From assembly GCF_950295315.1 (NCBI RefSeq), contig NC_080168.1:69201254-69265253 (forward strand): a stretch of 64,000 bases of DNA. The letters run 5' to 3'. Both the position numbers and the translations under genes were made by a program. Origin of the DNA: Erinaceus europaeus (Eukaryota > Chordata > Mammalia > Eulipotyphla > Erinaceidae). Position 1 is the stretch's first letter. Every line of letters starts with the position of its first letter. A model generated the notes under the pieces. It ran no database searches. It had not been told where the DNA came from and saw only the letters and a program-made list of their open reading frames with translations. Shown in pieces: positions 31,901 through 42,964 of this stretch.

Positions 31901-32563
31901 GAAGATGCTTGGGATGATTTCAAAGCTCTTGAATTTGCTGATGCTGTCTTTGTGGCCTAACATATGATCTGTCCTTGAGAATGACCCATGTGGACTTGAG
32001 TAGAATGTGTATTCCAGTTTCTTGGGATGAGTGACTCTGAAAATGTCCATTAGTTCTAGTTTATGTATCTCCTCATTTAACTGCCTCATGTCTTTATTGA
32101 TTTTCTGCCTGGATGATCTGTCAAGTTGAGAGAGTGGGGTGCTGACATCCCCTACTTTGATGATGTTGCTTTTAATATATTGTTGTAGCTTTTTCAGTAG
32201 ATGTTTGTTGTATTTAGATGGCTTCTCATTGGGCACATAGATGTTAAGTCCTCTTGATTGATTCTCCAAGCATTAAGTAATGTCCATCTTTATCTTTTTT
32301 TAATTTTATTTATTTTCAAGTCTATCATGTCAGATATAAGAATAACTGTTCTTGCCTTCTTTTGTGGGCCACTGGCTTGTATGATAGTTTTCCATCCTTT
32401 CACTTTGAGTCTGTGTTTGTTGTTGAGTTAGGTGGTTTTCCTGTAGATAGCATATTGTTGGGTTGTGTTTTCTGATCCATATTCCTACTGTGTGCCTTTT
32501 AATAGGTGAATTCAGGCCATTGATATTAATTGATGTCATAGATTGAAGATATTTTAATGTCAT
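28860..32563 (-). pseudogene. L1 ORF2 (endonuclease-reverse transcriptase), broken
   Basis: Start ATG at 32,563 (protein starts MTLKYLQSMTSININGLN). The endonuclease part (about 31,800-32,563) keeps NGLNSP, LQENH, SRTDHML and SDHSGIKL, as in L1 endonucleases. The reverse transcriptase part has [27 protein letters not shown] and LFSDDMLVY at about 30,183-30,815; other L1s usually have FADD in the last motif. The C-terminal part runs to about 28,860 ([12 protein letters not shown]). At least six breaks split the frame, for example near 32,300, 31,170 and 30,180. The product cannot be made in one piece. Confidence 0.92.
28902..28933. repeat. Microsatellite (TA)n in L1 ORF2
   Basis: About 16 TA units expanded from the short TATATA stretch that L1 ORF2 normally has near its end. 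Confidence 0.95.
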
Positions 32564-32619
32564 TATTATATATTTTTAGAATATTGTTATATATGGGATA
32601 TTTATGTTGATCTTATTGT

Positions 32620-33573
32620 TTATAGGAGAAGTTTCAGAACTTCTTTCAGGGCAGGCTTGGTGATAGTTGATTCTTTCAACTATTGCTTGTCTGAGGTTTT
32701 TATGCCTCCATCTAATCTGAATGACAGTCTAGCAGGATACAGTAGTTTGGGTGAAAGCCCTCGCTAGATATCTTGCCATTCTCTTCTGGCCTGTAGTTTT
32801 TGTGTAGGGAAGTCTGTGGCTAATCTTATGGGTTTTCCTCTGTAGGTGACTCTTTGTTTTTCTCTTGCAGCCTTCAGGATCCTTTCTTTATCCTTATTCC
32901 TTTTCATTCTAAATGTGATGTGTCTTGGTGTCTTTAAGTCTAGGTTAATTCTGTTTGGGACCCTCTGAGCTTCTTGAACCTTTATGTCTTTGATGTTATT
33001 TAGAGTCGAGAAGTTCTTAGCTATTATGTCCTGAAAATGCTAACTTCCCCTTCCTCTCTTTCTTCCTCTGGTAAGCCAATATTGCATATATTATTTCTTT
33101 TGAAGTCATACCATAGGTCTCTGTTGTTGTTTTCAGTATCTTTTAATCTCTTTTTGAGATCTCTTATTTCTTTTTTAGTTGTCTCTAACATGTCCTCTAC
33201 CTTGCTTATTCTGTTTTCAGACTCAATTATTCTATTCTCTCTCCCTGTACTGTTTTATGTAGTTCATCTATTTTGTTACCCTGTTCTGATACTGTATTAA
33301 CTTGTTCAGCTAGTTGTGTTCTTAGCTCAGCTCTTTCAGCTTTCAGTTCTCTAAACACCTTGAGATAATTAGTGTTTTCTTCGAAAGTCTCATTTGTTGT
33401 TTCTACACTTCTGATGACAATTATTTCAAACTCTTTACTCACCCCTGTGACTATTTCCTTAATTAGCATTTGGATGTTCACATCATTATTCTGTGATTCA
33501 CTTTTTGAAAGGTTTTAGCTGGACTCTTTTCCTGGTTCATTTTTCCAATATTTGTTCTTGTTGGTTTAACCAT
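32620..33573 (-). pseudogene. L1 ORF1 (RNA-binding protein), broken
   Basis: Probable start ATG at 33,573 (MVKPTRTN). A frameshift follows, and the readable coiled-coil part lies at 33,227-33,481 (ELKAERAELRTQLAEQ). The right end lies just before ORF2. The end is approximate. Confidence 0.8.
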
Positions 33574-34453
33574 TCTGTATAGTATGTTATGAGGTCCCTC
33601 TCTCAGTACTTTTCAAATTACTGGTCACTCTTGCCTGGATTTACTTGTGTATAAGTAAGGTACTTAAAGACTTCACAGTTGTGGAAATTAACAGTTGTTT
33701 CAATATTATTGCAGTCCCTGAGTTGGAGCACAGAGGCTGCTAAAGCCTCCTTTGTTCTTTTCTTCCCTGTATGCTATGGGAACCTGAGTGCTTTTAAACT
33801 ATAAGTAGGATTCTTAGCTTAATAACTCACCCCTGACTAAGAAGTAAAGCAGGGTGAGGGAGAGATATCACAGTGGTTATGCAAAAAGACTCGCACACCC
33901 TAAGGATCCAAAGCTGCAGGCTCAATTCAGCTTCTCTGCCAACCTGGGCAGCACTGCTAGGCCCTGTGAGTTTATAAACAAGTCCTGTTTATAGTCTGTA
34001 GGTTCTGAAGCAATTATTCACCATGTTCTCATCAGGAGAACAATGTGGAAAGGCTCCCACTATACGGTCCCACTGCTAGGTCATTGAGGTATAGCTCTTC
34101 TCCTTAGTTTCCTGGTCAGTTCTCACCCCTATGTCAGCACAGGGCATTTCCCCTGCTGTTCCAGCCTCTGAGAGCAGTAGCAATGAGTACTCACAGTTGC
34201 ATTTGGTGAGTCTTAGGGGAGTCTTTTCCTGTCTTCATCAATCTTTTTGTTGGTAAGGCAAACTGGAGGTGGTGCCTCAACTGGTAAACGACCGGACTGT
34301 TAACAGCTACTCAGTCTCTCTTTAGGCTCCTCCCTTTCCAGGAGCCATAGGTGTTTATACTCACTGGTGGTTTGGTGGGTTCCTGAAGTTGTTCTAGTCC
34401 TGCCTTCTTGGGGTCCCAGGTGGTGTCCTTTGGTATTCCTAGTTGACCTTGCC
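33574..34453 (-). promoter_or_regulatory. L1 5' UTR
   Basis: Non-coding 880 bases before ORF1. It is shared with the L1 at 47,566-48,455, so it belongs to the family. A segment at 33,857-33,931 resembles a type C SINE head in + orientation, antisense to L1. Confidence 0.75.
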
Positions 34454-34545
34454 TAAAGTCTTTATGCTTGAAGTATCAGATGTCCCAGGTTCAATCCCTA
34501 GCACCACCATAAACCAGAGCTGAGAGGTGCTCTGGTAAAAAACAA
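34454..34545 (+). mobile_element. SINE type C, 3' part, split by an L1
   Basis: Continues the head at 28,466: CCCAGGTTCAATCCCTAGC, CACCACCATAAACCAGAGC, GAGGTGCTCTGG and an A-rich tail. Confidence 0.88.
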
Positions 34546-34618
34546 AAACAAAAATTATGGCTAATATTTACAACAATGAAAAGTCAGAGGGACATAAAAC
34601 TGACTTTATTTATTTATT

Positions 34619-34621
<3 letters not shown>

Positions 34622-34668
<47 letters not shown>
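34622..34668. repeat. Microsatellite (TA)n
   Basis: About 23 TA units at the tail side of a reversed SINE. Confidence 0.97.
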
Positions 34669-34669
<1 letters not shown>

Positions 34670-34675
34670 CCATAT

Positions 34676-34788
34676 TTACCAGAGAACTGCTAACGTCTGG
34701 CTTATGATGGCATTGGGAATTGAATTTGGATCTTTGTTGCTTCAGGCATGAAAGTTTTTTGTGTAACTATTATTCTGTCTCCTGCCAG
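34676..34788 (-). mobile_element. SINE type C
   Basis: CTGGCTTATGATGGCATTGG and CTTCAGGCATGAAAG in reverse. Confidence 0.85.
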
Positions 34789-35584
34789 TAGACACCATTT
34801 CTGATAGACTTAATTTATCTGCTTTTTTTTTTTAAAATACAGATGTCTAGCTTTTCAAGATCAGTTCTATCATATGTAAAGTCATAGGCATGGACTTAAG
34901 AGAAATGTTTATGAAAAAAATGCACATGGCAGGAAGCATGTATATCTACTTGGAAAAAACAAACCAGGGATATAGAAGAATGAGGAAAATTGCAGTGGGA
35001 AAGAAAATATGCAAAAAGATTAAGTAGATTTTTCTTTGTGGAGGCTGTCGTGTCTTGTCACACATGTGTGCTTGCTGGTTGCTATCTTGTGAGCCCAGGG
35101 GCAAATAAATGCCTCCTCTGTTTGGCAGGGTTGTAGGGCAAGGCAACTGGCAGTTTATAATTAGAAAGCCAGTGGAGCTGAGAACTATGGCTGCTTTCCA
35201 TGAAAAGTTGCCCTTTTCGATATATTTAGCTGTAGTTCTCTTCCCTGATCCCTCCTTTAACCTGCCTTGATCTTCCTTCCAGGACTCAAAATAGATGCCA
35301 AGATGCAGGCATGAAGATTTCAGGAAAGCAGGCATTTACTTGCAAGTATTTCTGTGAGTTTTCTTAGATGAGAAAAGTGGAGGCCCAGAACTACATCTTC
35401 TGTCACCATCTGCAAAGAGAAACAGAAGATTCTCAGATGAAAACAGCTGCTTTGTGCTTTGGGGAATAACCCATGAACCATTCACAAGTCAAGACTGTTT
35501 CCCTTTCAGAACTTGTCTGGACTGTTGGATTAGGAGACCACATCCAAGGAGGTAACTAAGTTCACATTGGAGAGTCACAGTTAA
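34789..35584. other. No recognised gene or repeat
   Basis: Unique-looking. The longest frame is 129 codons (34,946-35,335, minus) with no recognised domain. Confidence 0.5.
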
Positions 35585-35599
35585 GAAACACACACAGAT

Positions 35600-35693
35600 C
35601 GACAACAATAATAACTACAACAATAAAGCAACAAGGGCAACAAAAGGGAATAAATAAATAAATAAATAAATTTTAAACAAAACAAACAAACAA
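35600..35693 (+). mobile_element. SINE type A, tail only
   Basis: Only the tail is present: CAACAATAATAACTACAAC, GGGCAACAAAAGGG, AATAAATAAATAAATAAAT. Flanked by AGAAACACACACAG (35,586 and 35,695), so the insertion itself was that short. Confidence 0.9.
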
Positions 35694-35709
35694 AAGAAAC
35701 ACACACAGG

Positions 35710-36197
35710 TCAATAACGTTTTTGGCCATCAGGTAGTGAATAGTCGCTGAGTGAGAAACTTGTCACTGGTAAGGCAGAGAACTTGGAGTACACATTTAAA
35801 ACAAACACTCACAGAAGACTTAAAAAGAAGAAATAAAGACATCTTCATGATTTGCAAAGATGAACATTCCAGAAGAAGCAATAATGGAAACTAAACATCA
35901 TAGGTAAATGAGTTGATTTTTTTTTATTCCATTAGCATAGTTTGCTTGGAGATTTTAAGACTTACTGGGCTTTCCCAAATGAGATATATTTAATAGTCAT
36001 GTATATACAAACAAAAGCTCTTTGGTGGTAGCACTCTAAATCTTTTATTTCTTACCTGAACTGTATTTTACAGTATTTCACACCAGTGGCTGACAATCAT
36101 TTCTTTACATCTGTCCAGATGGTTTTGGATTTTGTGTCCTGGGAAGGGCTTCAGTGTAGTTGATTAGCTGTGTATTTTCTCCTCCAAAATCTATTTA
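35710..36197. other. No recognised gene or repeat
   Basis: Unique-looking AT-rich DNA. Confidence 0.5.
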
Positions 36198-36350
36198 TGT
36201 TGGGCTTATAAAGTAGCTCACTTGGATAGTACCCTGCTTTGTCATGTGTGTTTGAGCCCAGACCCTACTGCATTGAAGGGAGTTCCCATACTGTGGTCTC
36301 TTTCACTCCCTCTCTGATTTACCTCCCTCCCAACCCTCCCCTCTCTTTCC
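36198..36350 (+). mobile_element. SINE type E
   Basis: TAAAGTAGCTCACTTGGATA, GTTTGAGCCCAGACCC, CATTGAAGGGAGTTCCC, CT-rich part. Confidence 0.87.
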
Positions 36351-36454
36351 ATATATATCTAACTTGCCATGTGATTATTTGAGAATTATTAAACAACTAC
36401 AAAGTACCTAGAGTTGTCTAACCAGAGGAAAGACAGAAAGAGAAAGAGAGGTCA

Positions 36455-36985
36455 CTTTGCTTTTCTTTTCTTTTCTTTATTTTATTTTATTTCTTCATAT
36501 ATATATTGATAGGATAGAGAAAAAAAATGAGAGGGGGGAGTCGGGCGATAGCGCAGCAAGTTAAGAGCAGGTGGTGTAAAGCGCAAGGACTGGCTTAAGA
36601 ATCCTGGTTTGAGCCACCGGCTCCCCACCTGCAGGGGAGTTGCTTCACAGGTGGTGAAGCAGGTCTGCAGGTGTCTCTCTTTCTCTCCCCCTCTCTGTCT
36701 TCCCCTTCTCTCTCCATTTCTCTCTGTCCTATCCAACAACAATTATAGCAGTTAACAACAACAATAAACAACAAGGGCAACAAAAGGGAATAAATAAATA
36801 AATAAAATATTTTGAAAAAAATGAGAGGGGAGGAAGAAGTAGAGAAATGAGAAAATATGCTTGCAGCACTTCTTCACCACTTGTGAAGCTTCTCCACCTC
36901 AGGTGGGGCCTAGGGGCTTAAGTTTGGGTCCTTGCACATGAAAGTGTGTGTGCTCAATGAGGTGTACCACCTCATGGTCCATTCC
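36455..36985 (-). mobile_element. SINE type B, split by a type A SINE
   Basis: Left part to 36,537 (GATAGGATAGAGAAAAAAAA), right part from 36,814 (GGAGGAAGAAGTAGAG, CAGGTGGGGCCTAGGGGC). Confidence 0.88.
36538..36820 (+). mobile_element. SINE type A, complete, nested in type B
   Basis: GGGAGTCGGGCGATAGCGCA to AATAAATAAATAAAAT. The host sequence AAAAAAATGAGAGGGG occurs on both sides (36,523 and 36,817). Confidence 0.95.
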
Positions 36986-36994
36986 TTTTTTTTT

Positions 36995-37106
36995 AATTAC
37001 AAGAGCATTGCTCAGCTCTGGTGGTGCAGGGGATTCAAACTGGGACTTCGGACCCTTAGGCCTGAGAGTCTCATTTCATAACCATTATGCTATCTACCTC
37101 ATCCTC
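36995..37106 (-). mobile_element. SINE type C
   Basis: TTGCTCAGCTCTGGTGGTGC, CATAACCATTATGCTATC. Confidence 0.88.
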
Positions 37107-37504
37107 CATTTTTAATTATGATGATAGAATAATGTTTTTTTTCTTTCCTCAAACTTAGTTCTTACATGGATATATAATATGCTTGAAGATTTATACACAA
37201 ACATGATATGTATGTATAACTCTCCCTTACATTTCTGTGTGCTTTTATTTCTTTTTTTCTAAATAGTATGGAAAAAATACTCTTTCATTGGTTTGGGCTA
37301 CTATATTCAAATAGTAGATTCAATTATTAAAGGTCTAATGTCATAAAGCAGCAAATAAGTTTTCACATCTTGTGAATTAAAAACACCAAAGATAAAAAGA
37401 ATTGTCTTCCCTAGCCACCTTTATGATTTTTTAAGTTAATTAATTAGTTTGCCACCAGGGTGGGGCATATTGCCAGTGCTCCAAGTTCACAGCTTCTGGT
37501 GGCA
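37107..37504. other. No recognised gene or repeat
   Basis: Unique-looking AT-rich DNA. Confidence 0.5.
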
Positions 37505-37716
37505 TTTCAACCTTTTTTCCCTTTATTTTTATTGGCTTGGACAGAGATATATTGAGAGGTGTGGAAGCAATAGAGAGGGAGACAGAAAGACACCTGCAGA
37601 CATGCTCCACCACTTGTGAAGCTTCCCCTTGCACGTGGGGTGCAGGTCCTTGAACCCAGGTCCTTGTGCATAGTAATAGATGCATTCAAACAGGTGTACC
37701 ACCACTTGGCCCCCTC
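37505..37716 (-). mobile_element. SINE type B
   Basis: TATTGGCTTGGACAGAG, CACCACTTGTGAAGCTTCC, CCTTGAACCCAGGTCC. Confidence 0.92.
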
Positions 37717-37724
37717 TAAGTCAT

Positions 37725-37800
37725 TTTTCTTTGTGATTAATAGTGCTTTATAGGATTGTAAGATCAGAGTATGGTTTCATACCGCACCCACCACAAATAT
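37725..37800 (-). mobile_element. Possible L1 3' end, type Y, short
   Basis: GATTAATAGTGCTTTATAGG and CACCCACCAC resemble the Y end but are diverged. Confidence 0.45.
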
Positions 37801-38054
37801 CTTGATAAGATTTTAAGAATGTGTCCAAATATGAAACATAGAAGTCCTCCAACATCGGTTTTTCTGTTTATCTTCACAATGTTTTTATTCAGTAGACAGA
37901 GAGTAAGTATAAAACTTTTGGTAGAACTTGTCTCCCAGCAAAATAATTTTTATCTCTACTTCTAGTACCTTTAATGTGAAAACTTCTTAATAGTTTTTAC
38001 TTTTATTGACCAATTGCAATAGTTGATCATTTTAGACATTTTCTAGTGTTGTAA

Positions 38055-38254
38055 NNNNNNNNNNNNNNNNNNNNNNNNNNNNNNNNNNNNNNNNNNNNNN
38101 NNNNNNNNNNNNNNNNNNNNNNNNNNNNNNNNNNNNNNNNNNNNNNNNNNNNNNNNNNNNNNNNNNNNNNNNNNNNNNNNNNNNNNNNNNNNNNNNNNNN
38201 NNNNNNNNNNNNNNNNNNNNNNNNNNNNNNNNNNNNNNNNNNNNNNNNNNNNNN
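38055..38254. other. Assembly gap (200 N)
   Basis: Exactly 200 undefined bases, probably a placeholder size. Nothing can be said of its content. Confidence 0.99.
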
Positions 38255-38904
38255 ACAAGCCATATCTGGCATTGGTGAAGGCTATTGGCAAGCCCTTTTT
38301 AGAGTTGTCACTTGGTTGGTTGGAAGCTGAAGTTATATGACTTGTTCAAATCAATTGGTCTGATGAAATGTAAAATTATCCTGGCGCTGTGACAAAGGTC
38401 AGGACAATTCCATTCTGGTCTGTTGCAACAGAGAAGGGAGTAAGGGCTCAAATCCCAAAATACAAAGACAGGTGGGGATTTGTAGCTGGTAGACAGAGGG
38501 AGGGGGGCTGAAGTGTAGAGTTTAATAAGAAGAGGTAACAAGGGCAGGGAGATTCTTGCTAAACTGACTGGACAGAGTTTCTGCTAGAAACAGGCCTTAT
38601 GATCAAGTATTACGGGTGGAGAAGGAGGACTCTGATTAGAAACCCAGAGTAATCACAGGTCAAGGGTAGGGGAGTACTGCTGACTTTGGGCTATTGAGCC
38701 AGGTAAGGCCATAGGCAGAGAGCCTGGGCATAAGAACTGGTGAAGAGGCCTCAGAGAAGCCTTGGAAGCTTGGTCCAGGGTAAATCTTTTGCCAGTTTCA
38801 AGTCTAACCTTACCTAGACATACCTCTAGTCTTCTTCCAGGGTCTGAGTCTTTATCCAGTGTTAATGCCACCCTTCAATCAGAATAGTTCTCTGGTGTAC
38901 CCAT
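38255..38904. other. No recognised gene or repeat
   Basis: Unique-looking sequence right of the gap. Confidence 0.5.
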
Positions 38905-39452
38905 TCATCTCAAGTTTATTGAGCATTTATGATGTAGTGAGTGTATCAGAGGTTGACATGGGCAGAGATATTGACTTGTGTAAATTTCATTCTGCAGCAG
39001 AGAAAGGGAGAAAACACTCCATGCACTAAGAAAGTAATAACATAACCCCACATATGATGGAATGAAAGAAAAGTTAGTGAGGTATAGGAGATGGCAGTTG
39101 GAGGGTGTGATGTGGGAGCCTATGTCATCACTTTAGATCCCAACAGACCTTGTAGGGAAGATGACATTTGAGCAAGCATTTGGAGGAGACAGGGGACTTC
39201 ATCATCAGCTATTTTGAGGGAGAATGTTAGAGAGAGGAGAACATAAGCTAAATCCTTAGTTGGGAGCTTCCTGACATGTTCCAAGATCAAAAAGATATTC
39301 ATCTGGCTGGAGCAAGACCAGGATATCGAGGGCAGCTGATGATGTGGTCAAAGTGGGAGATGGGTACCAGATTCCCCTAGAGAAAATGTGGGCCCACTGC
39401 AGTGTGTTAAGGAGCAACATGATCTGAATCACATTGTTAAAGAATCCCTCTA
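38905..39452 (+). mobile_element. Ancient mammal-wide repeat, family uncertain
   Basis: Ordered landmarks from an old dispersed repeat: GTTTATTGAGCATTTATGA, GATGACATTTGAGC, CATCTGGCTGGAGCAAGAC, GTGTGTTAAGGAGCAACATG, ATCTGAATCACATTG. I recognise the pattern but cannot name the family with confidence. Parts may continue right of the next SINE. Confidence 0.5.
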
Positions 39453-39645
39453 GGGGCCAAGTGGGGGGACCCCTGGTTGAGCACACAGGTTACTATACTC
39501 AAGGAGCTGGGTTCAAACCCTCCATCCCCACCTACAGGAAGATAGCTACACTAGTAGTGACCTAATGCTGCAGGTTGTCTCCTCTGTTTCTCTCCTTCTC
39601 TATCTCCCCTTCCTCCTTAATTTCTCTCTGTCTTTATCCAATTGG
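39453..39645 (+). mobile_element. SINE type B
   Basis: CCCCTGGTTGAGCACACAGG, GGGTTCAAACCCTCC, CT-rich part ending TTTATCCAATTGG. Confidence 0.88.
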
Positions 39646-40155
39646 GGTGGGGGGAGGAGAGTCCCTTTATGTAAAGGAACAAGAATAGAAATGGGAAAGC
39701 CCATTGTGGGATGTAACTACCTAGGTGACAGGGCACTGGAGATATTGTCTGAGGATTCCACAGTGGCCCCTGAGTCCAGATCTTCAGCATGGCTGTGGGA
39801 AGGTCCTTTCCATCTGGTAGTGCTGAACTGGTGAGTACACTCAGGGAAAGTCTCAGTGGCCTGATTGTATGGGCACTGCATCATTCTCCCAACAACCACC
39901 AACAATTCTCCACTTCTCCAAGCCCAACAACTCAAATCTGTCACTGACTCCCCAGAGTTGGCACAAACCCCACAGGGCAAAGACTGAACCTTCTAGGTTC
40001 TCCTACTTCCAGTACCAGCTGCAAAAAAAAGAACCCCGGGCTACTCCAATGCCAGATTTGGGGACTGTTTGACCTCCAGTCCTCTCTGAGTTGAACACTT
40101 TACTGGGGAAAAACAGAAATGAAAATGTGCTTCACAGAAGAATATAGTCTACTGG
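39646..40155. other. No recognised gene; possibly old repeat continuing
   Basis: No coding exon seen. The left part may belong to the ancient repeat before the SINE. Confidence 0.4.
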
Positions 40156-40370
40156 GGAGTGGCCAGTGATATGCTCAGCGGAGAATGCATGTCACAAAGT
40201 GCAAGCACCTAGGTTCAAGCCCCTGGTTCCCACCTGTAGGGGGAAACATCACAAGTGGTTGAGCAGTGTTGAAGGTATCTCTCTTTCTCTTCCTCTCTGT
40301 TTTCCCCTTCCCTCTCAATTTATCTCTGTTGTTGTGAAGAATAAATAAATTTAAACAAAAAATAAAATGT
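40156..40370 (+). mobile_element. SINE type B
   Basis: GGTTCAAGCCCCTGGTTCCC, GGGGGAAACATCACAAGTGG, AATAAATAAATTTAAAC tail. Confidence 0.9.
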
Positions 40371-41247
40371 TTTAAAAAGTGTATCATATACTATGTCACA
40401 ACAAGGCAACACAACTTATTATGGGAGAATAGAGGCCAGCCAGGGCAGATGTCAAGACCATGTGCTGTAAGCTCCAACTAGCATGGGCAGCACAGGGTCA
40501 AGAATGTGAATCCTTCTTGTCATTCTGTGTAGGGGATGGGAGTGGATCTTGGCTTGGAACTATGACACTAGTGGCAGGATCCCAGAAACAGACCCAAGGT
40601 GACAGGGATCCAAGAAAAGAACAAGTGGGTTAGCCATGCTTCACACTTCCTAGGTTACCATAGTTTGTGAACATAAACAGGGCCGATTAATATTTCCACC
40701 CTATTTCCATTACTTCAGACCTTCCCTGATGGACAAGATCATGACCCCCATGCTGTTCTCAGCTGCAATCCTTCCCCAGCTATTTCTGGGCACCCTCAGG
40801 GCTAAGCTGTCTCACGTCACTTTCCATTTGATCATGTTCTTTCCATTTGGGTCTCTCAGTCAAGGGGACCTGTTAGTGGCCACTGCAACTGGTGTCTTGT
40901 TAAGATTTACCTTTACCCCAGGGGCCTCATGGACTCAAAATAATTCTTTACCCTGATGAGAGGTAGGTGGTGAGTAGTTGATGAGAGACTGCTCAAGCCC
41001 TTGTTGGTTTTGTTTCCTGGGAGGAATCCTCTCCAGCACTGTTGGGACACTGTCTTTACTTCCTGTCCCTGTGAGCTCAATACCAGTCCCTTGTGTACCT
41101 ACAGAGAAGACATCAGCACTGCTCCGTCTGTGCTCACTCTCTCTCCTCTTTTCCTTAAAGACAACTCCCCCAAGCCAAACCAAAGACTCCAATGGGATCT
41201 TGCCAATCCCCTCACAAGAGAAAATAAATTGAGGAAAGAAAGATATG
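40371..41247. other. No recognised gene or repeat
   Basis: Unique-looking. Frames up to 118 codons on both strands at 40,935-41,300 overlap each other and have no recognised domain. Confidence 0.45.
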
Positions 41248-41571
41248 GATGGGGCCTGGGCATAGTGCAGCGGGTTAAGCAGATATGGCACAAAGTGTAA
41301 GGGCCGGCTAAGGATCCCAGTTGGAGTTTCGGGCTCCCCACCTGTGGAAGGCTGATTTGCATGTGGTGAAGCAGGTCTGCAAGTGTCTATCTTTCTCTTC
41401 TCCTGTCTTTCTTCCCCTCCTCTCTCGATTTCTCTCTGTCCTATCCAACAACAACAGCTATAACAACAATAACAACTACAACAAACACAACAACAAAGGC
41501 AACAAAATAGGAAAAATAGCCTCCAGGAGCAGTGGATTCACCCCAGCCATATCACCCCTGGAGGCAAAAAA
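41248..41571 (+). mobile_element. SINE type A with the extra 3' module
   Basis: GGGCATAGTGCAGCGGG head, CAACAACAACAGC tail, then AATAGCCTCCAGGAGCAGTG to CCCTGGAGGC and A8. Confidence 0.93.
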
Positions 41572-41605
41572 AAATGATATGTACTACTGCCCACATGGGA
41601 GATTT

Positions 41606-41757
41606 CACTTTTTTTTTTTTCAGTCAGGAAGAGACACAGAGAGGGAAAGACACCACAGAACCAGAGCTTCCAGCAGTGCCATAGTCCCTCTCATGTGGTG
41701 TAGAACTTGAGCTCAGACCACATATGCCAGAACTAACCAGTGAAATATCTTTCCAGA
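41606..41757 (-). mobile_element. SINE type E
   Basis: AGAACCAGAGCTTCCAGC, GGTGTAGAACTTGAGCTCAG in reverse. Confidence 0.78.
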
Positions 41758-42335
41758 ACAAGAAACAGGCTTTTGAGCCAGACATATATTTGGTTTGAAT
41801 CTTACTTTGAAAAACAACACCCCTCCAAAAAAAAAAAAAAAAGCCCCAGAAACAATGACTGCTTTTAAGATTTGTGAGAACTGTGGTGCTTATCTTTGGG
41901 AGGTGTGAGGGTGGGGACATAGAACTTTGGTAGTGGGTGTGGTCTTGCCACCCATCAGTTTGCCTGCTTGCTTCTGTTTTTTTTTTGACAAGTTCATGTA
42001 TATCATTTCATCCTCCTTTTCCACCCCCCCTCCTCTTCCTCCTTTTTTTTTTTTTAACAGTGTAAAATAGAGAGGGAAGGATTCACCAGTGAAGTGACAG
42101 CTGAACTAAGACATTGAATCTAGGTAGAGAGTTTAGCCAGAAGGGAGGAAGCAAAACATGCAGGGAAGTGTGTCACACAGTGCAGGGATGAGAACATGCT
42201 GCAAAACTGGGGCTAAAAGTAAAAGAGCAGGCTGCTGAGAGGAATCTGGGTTTGAGACATTTGGACTCGATTGCATTGGTAATGGAAAGCTCTAAGTAGC
42301 ATCCTCTTGCAAAGAGTTTAGCCTCCTCCTCTTCC
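41758..42335. other. No recognised gene; homopolymer runs
   Basis: Unique-looking DNA with an A-run near 41,828 and T-runs near 41,978 and 42,043. Confidence 0.45.
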
Positions 42336-42599
42336 TCCTTTTTTTTTTTTTTTTGCCAGCAGAATTATCACAGGGGCTCTGTGCCTGCTTGACTACACTA
42401 CTCTCAGCAGCCATTGTTTTCTTTTAGATAGGTGAGAGACAAAGAGGGAGAAAAACGGAGAGAGGAGGGATACCACAGGATCACTTCTGAAGCTTCTCTC
42501 CCAAAGTGCTCCTATGTATATAGACCAGAGGCTCGAACTAGGGTCCTTGCACATGGAAATATATGCAATTTAATGGGTGAGCTACTTGCCAGCCCTCAA
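42336..42599 (-). mobile_element. SINE with the extra 3' module
   Basis: T-run, reversed module (GGGGCTCTGTGCCTGCTTG, CAGCAGCCATTGTTTTC), then a diverged type B/E body and head ending CTTGCCAGCCCT. Confidence 0.8.
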
Positions 42600-42787
42600 T
42601 TCAGTCACATTCTATTCATACTACAGAATAATTCTGTGAAGAACTGTTTGGAAGGGAAAATAATTATGATGAGAGTAGTTGGAACCCTGATCTAAAGGTC
42701 TGAGGAAAACTGAGTAAGACTCTCACTCAATATGGACAACAAGAAGAAATACATATTCTTCATTATTTCTGTTATTATTATTATTTT

Positions 42788-42930
42788 AAAGTATTTTATT
42801 TACTCGTGAGAAAGACAGGAAGAGAGAAAGAACCAGACATCATTCTGGTACATGTGCTGCCAGAGATTGAACTCAAGACTTCATGCTTGAGAGTCAGTAC
42901 TTTTTCCACTGTACCACCTCTTGGACCACT
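42788..42930 (-). mobile_element. SINE type D
   Basis: GAGATTGAACTCAAGACTTC, GCTTGAGAGTCAGTACTTT in reverse. Confidence 0.88.
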
Positions 42931-42964
42931 GTTATTATTATTTTATCTATTTCATTTTTATTTA

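Larger units (their letters stand above)
28513..34453 (-). mobile_element. Nearly full-length L1 retrotransposon
   Basis: 5.9 kb, minus strand, with 3' end and T-run at about 28,531, 3' UTR, ORF2, ORF1 and an 880-base 5' UTR. Flanked by TAAAGTCTTTTTG (28,500-28,512) and TAAAGTCTTTATG (34,454-34,466), so both ends are defined; the target was a type C SINE. ORF1 and ORF2 carry several frameshifts and stops, so the copy is inactive, but most L1 domains can be read. Confidence 0.95.

Noticed and set aside
38027..38291. Frames running through the N gap
   Set aside because: The translated residues are unknown; the gap has no sequence.
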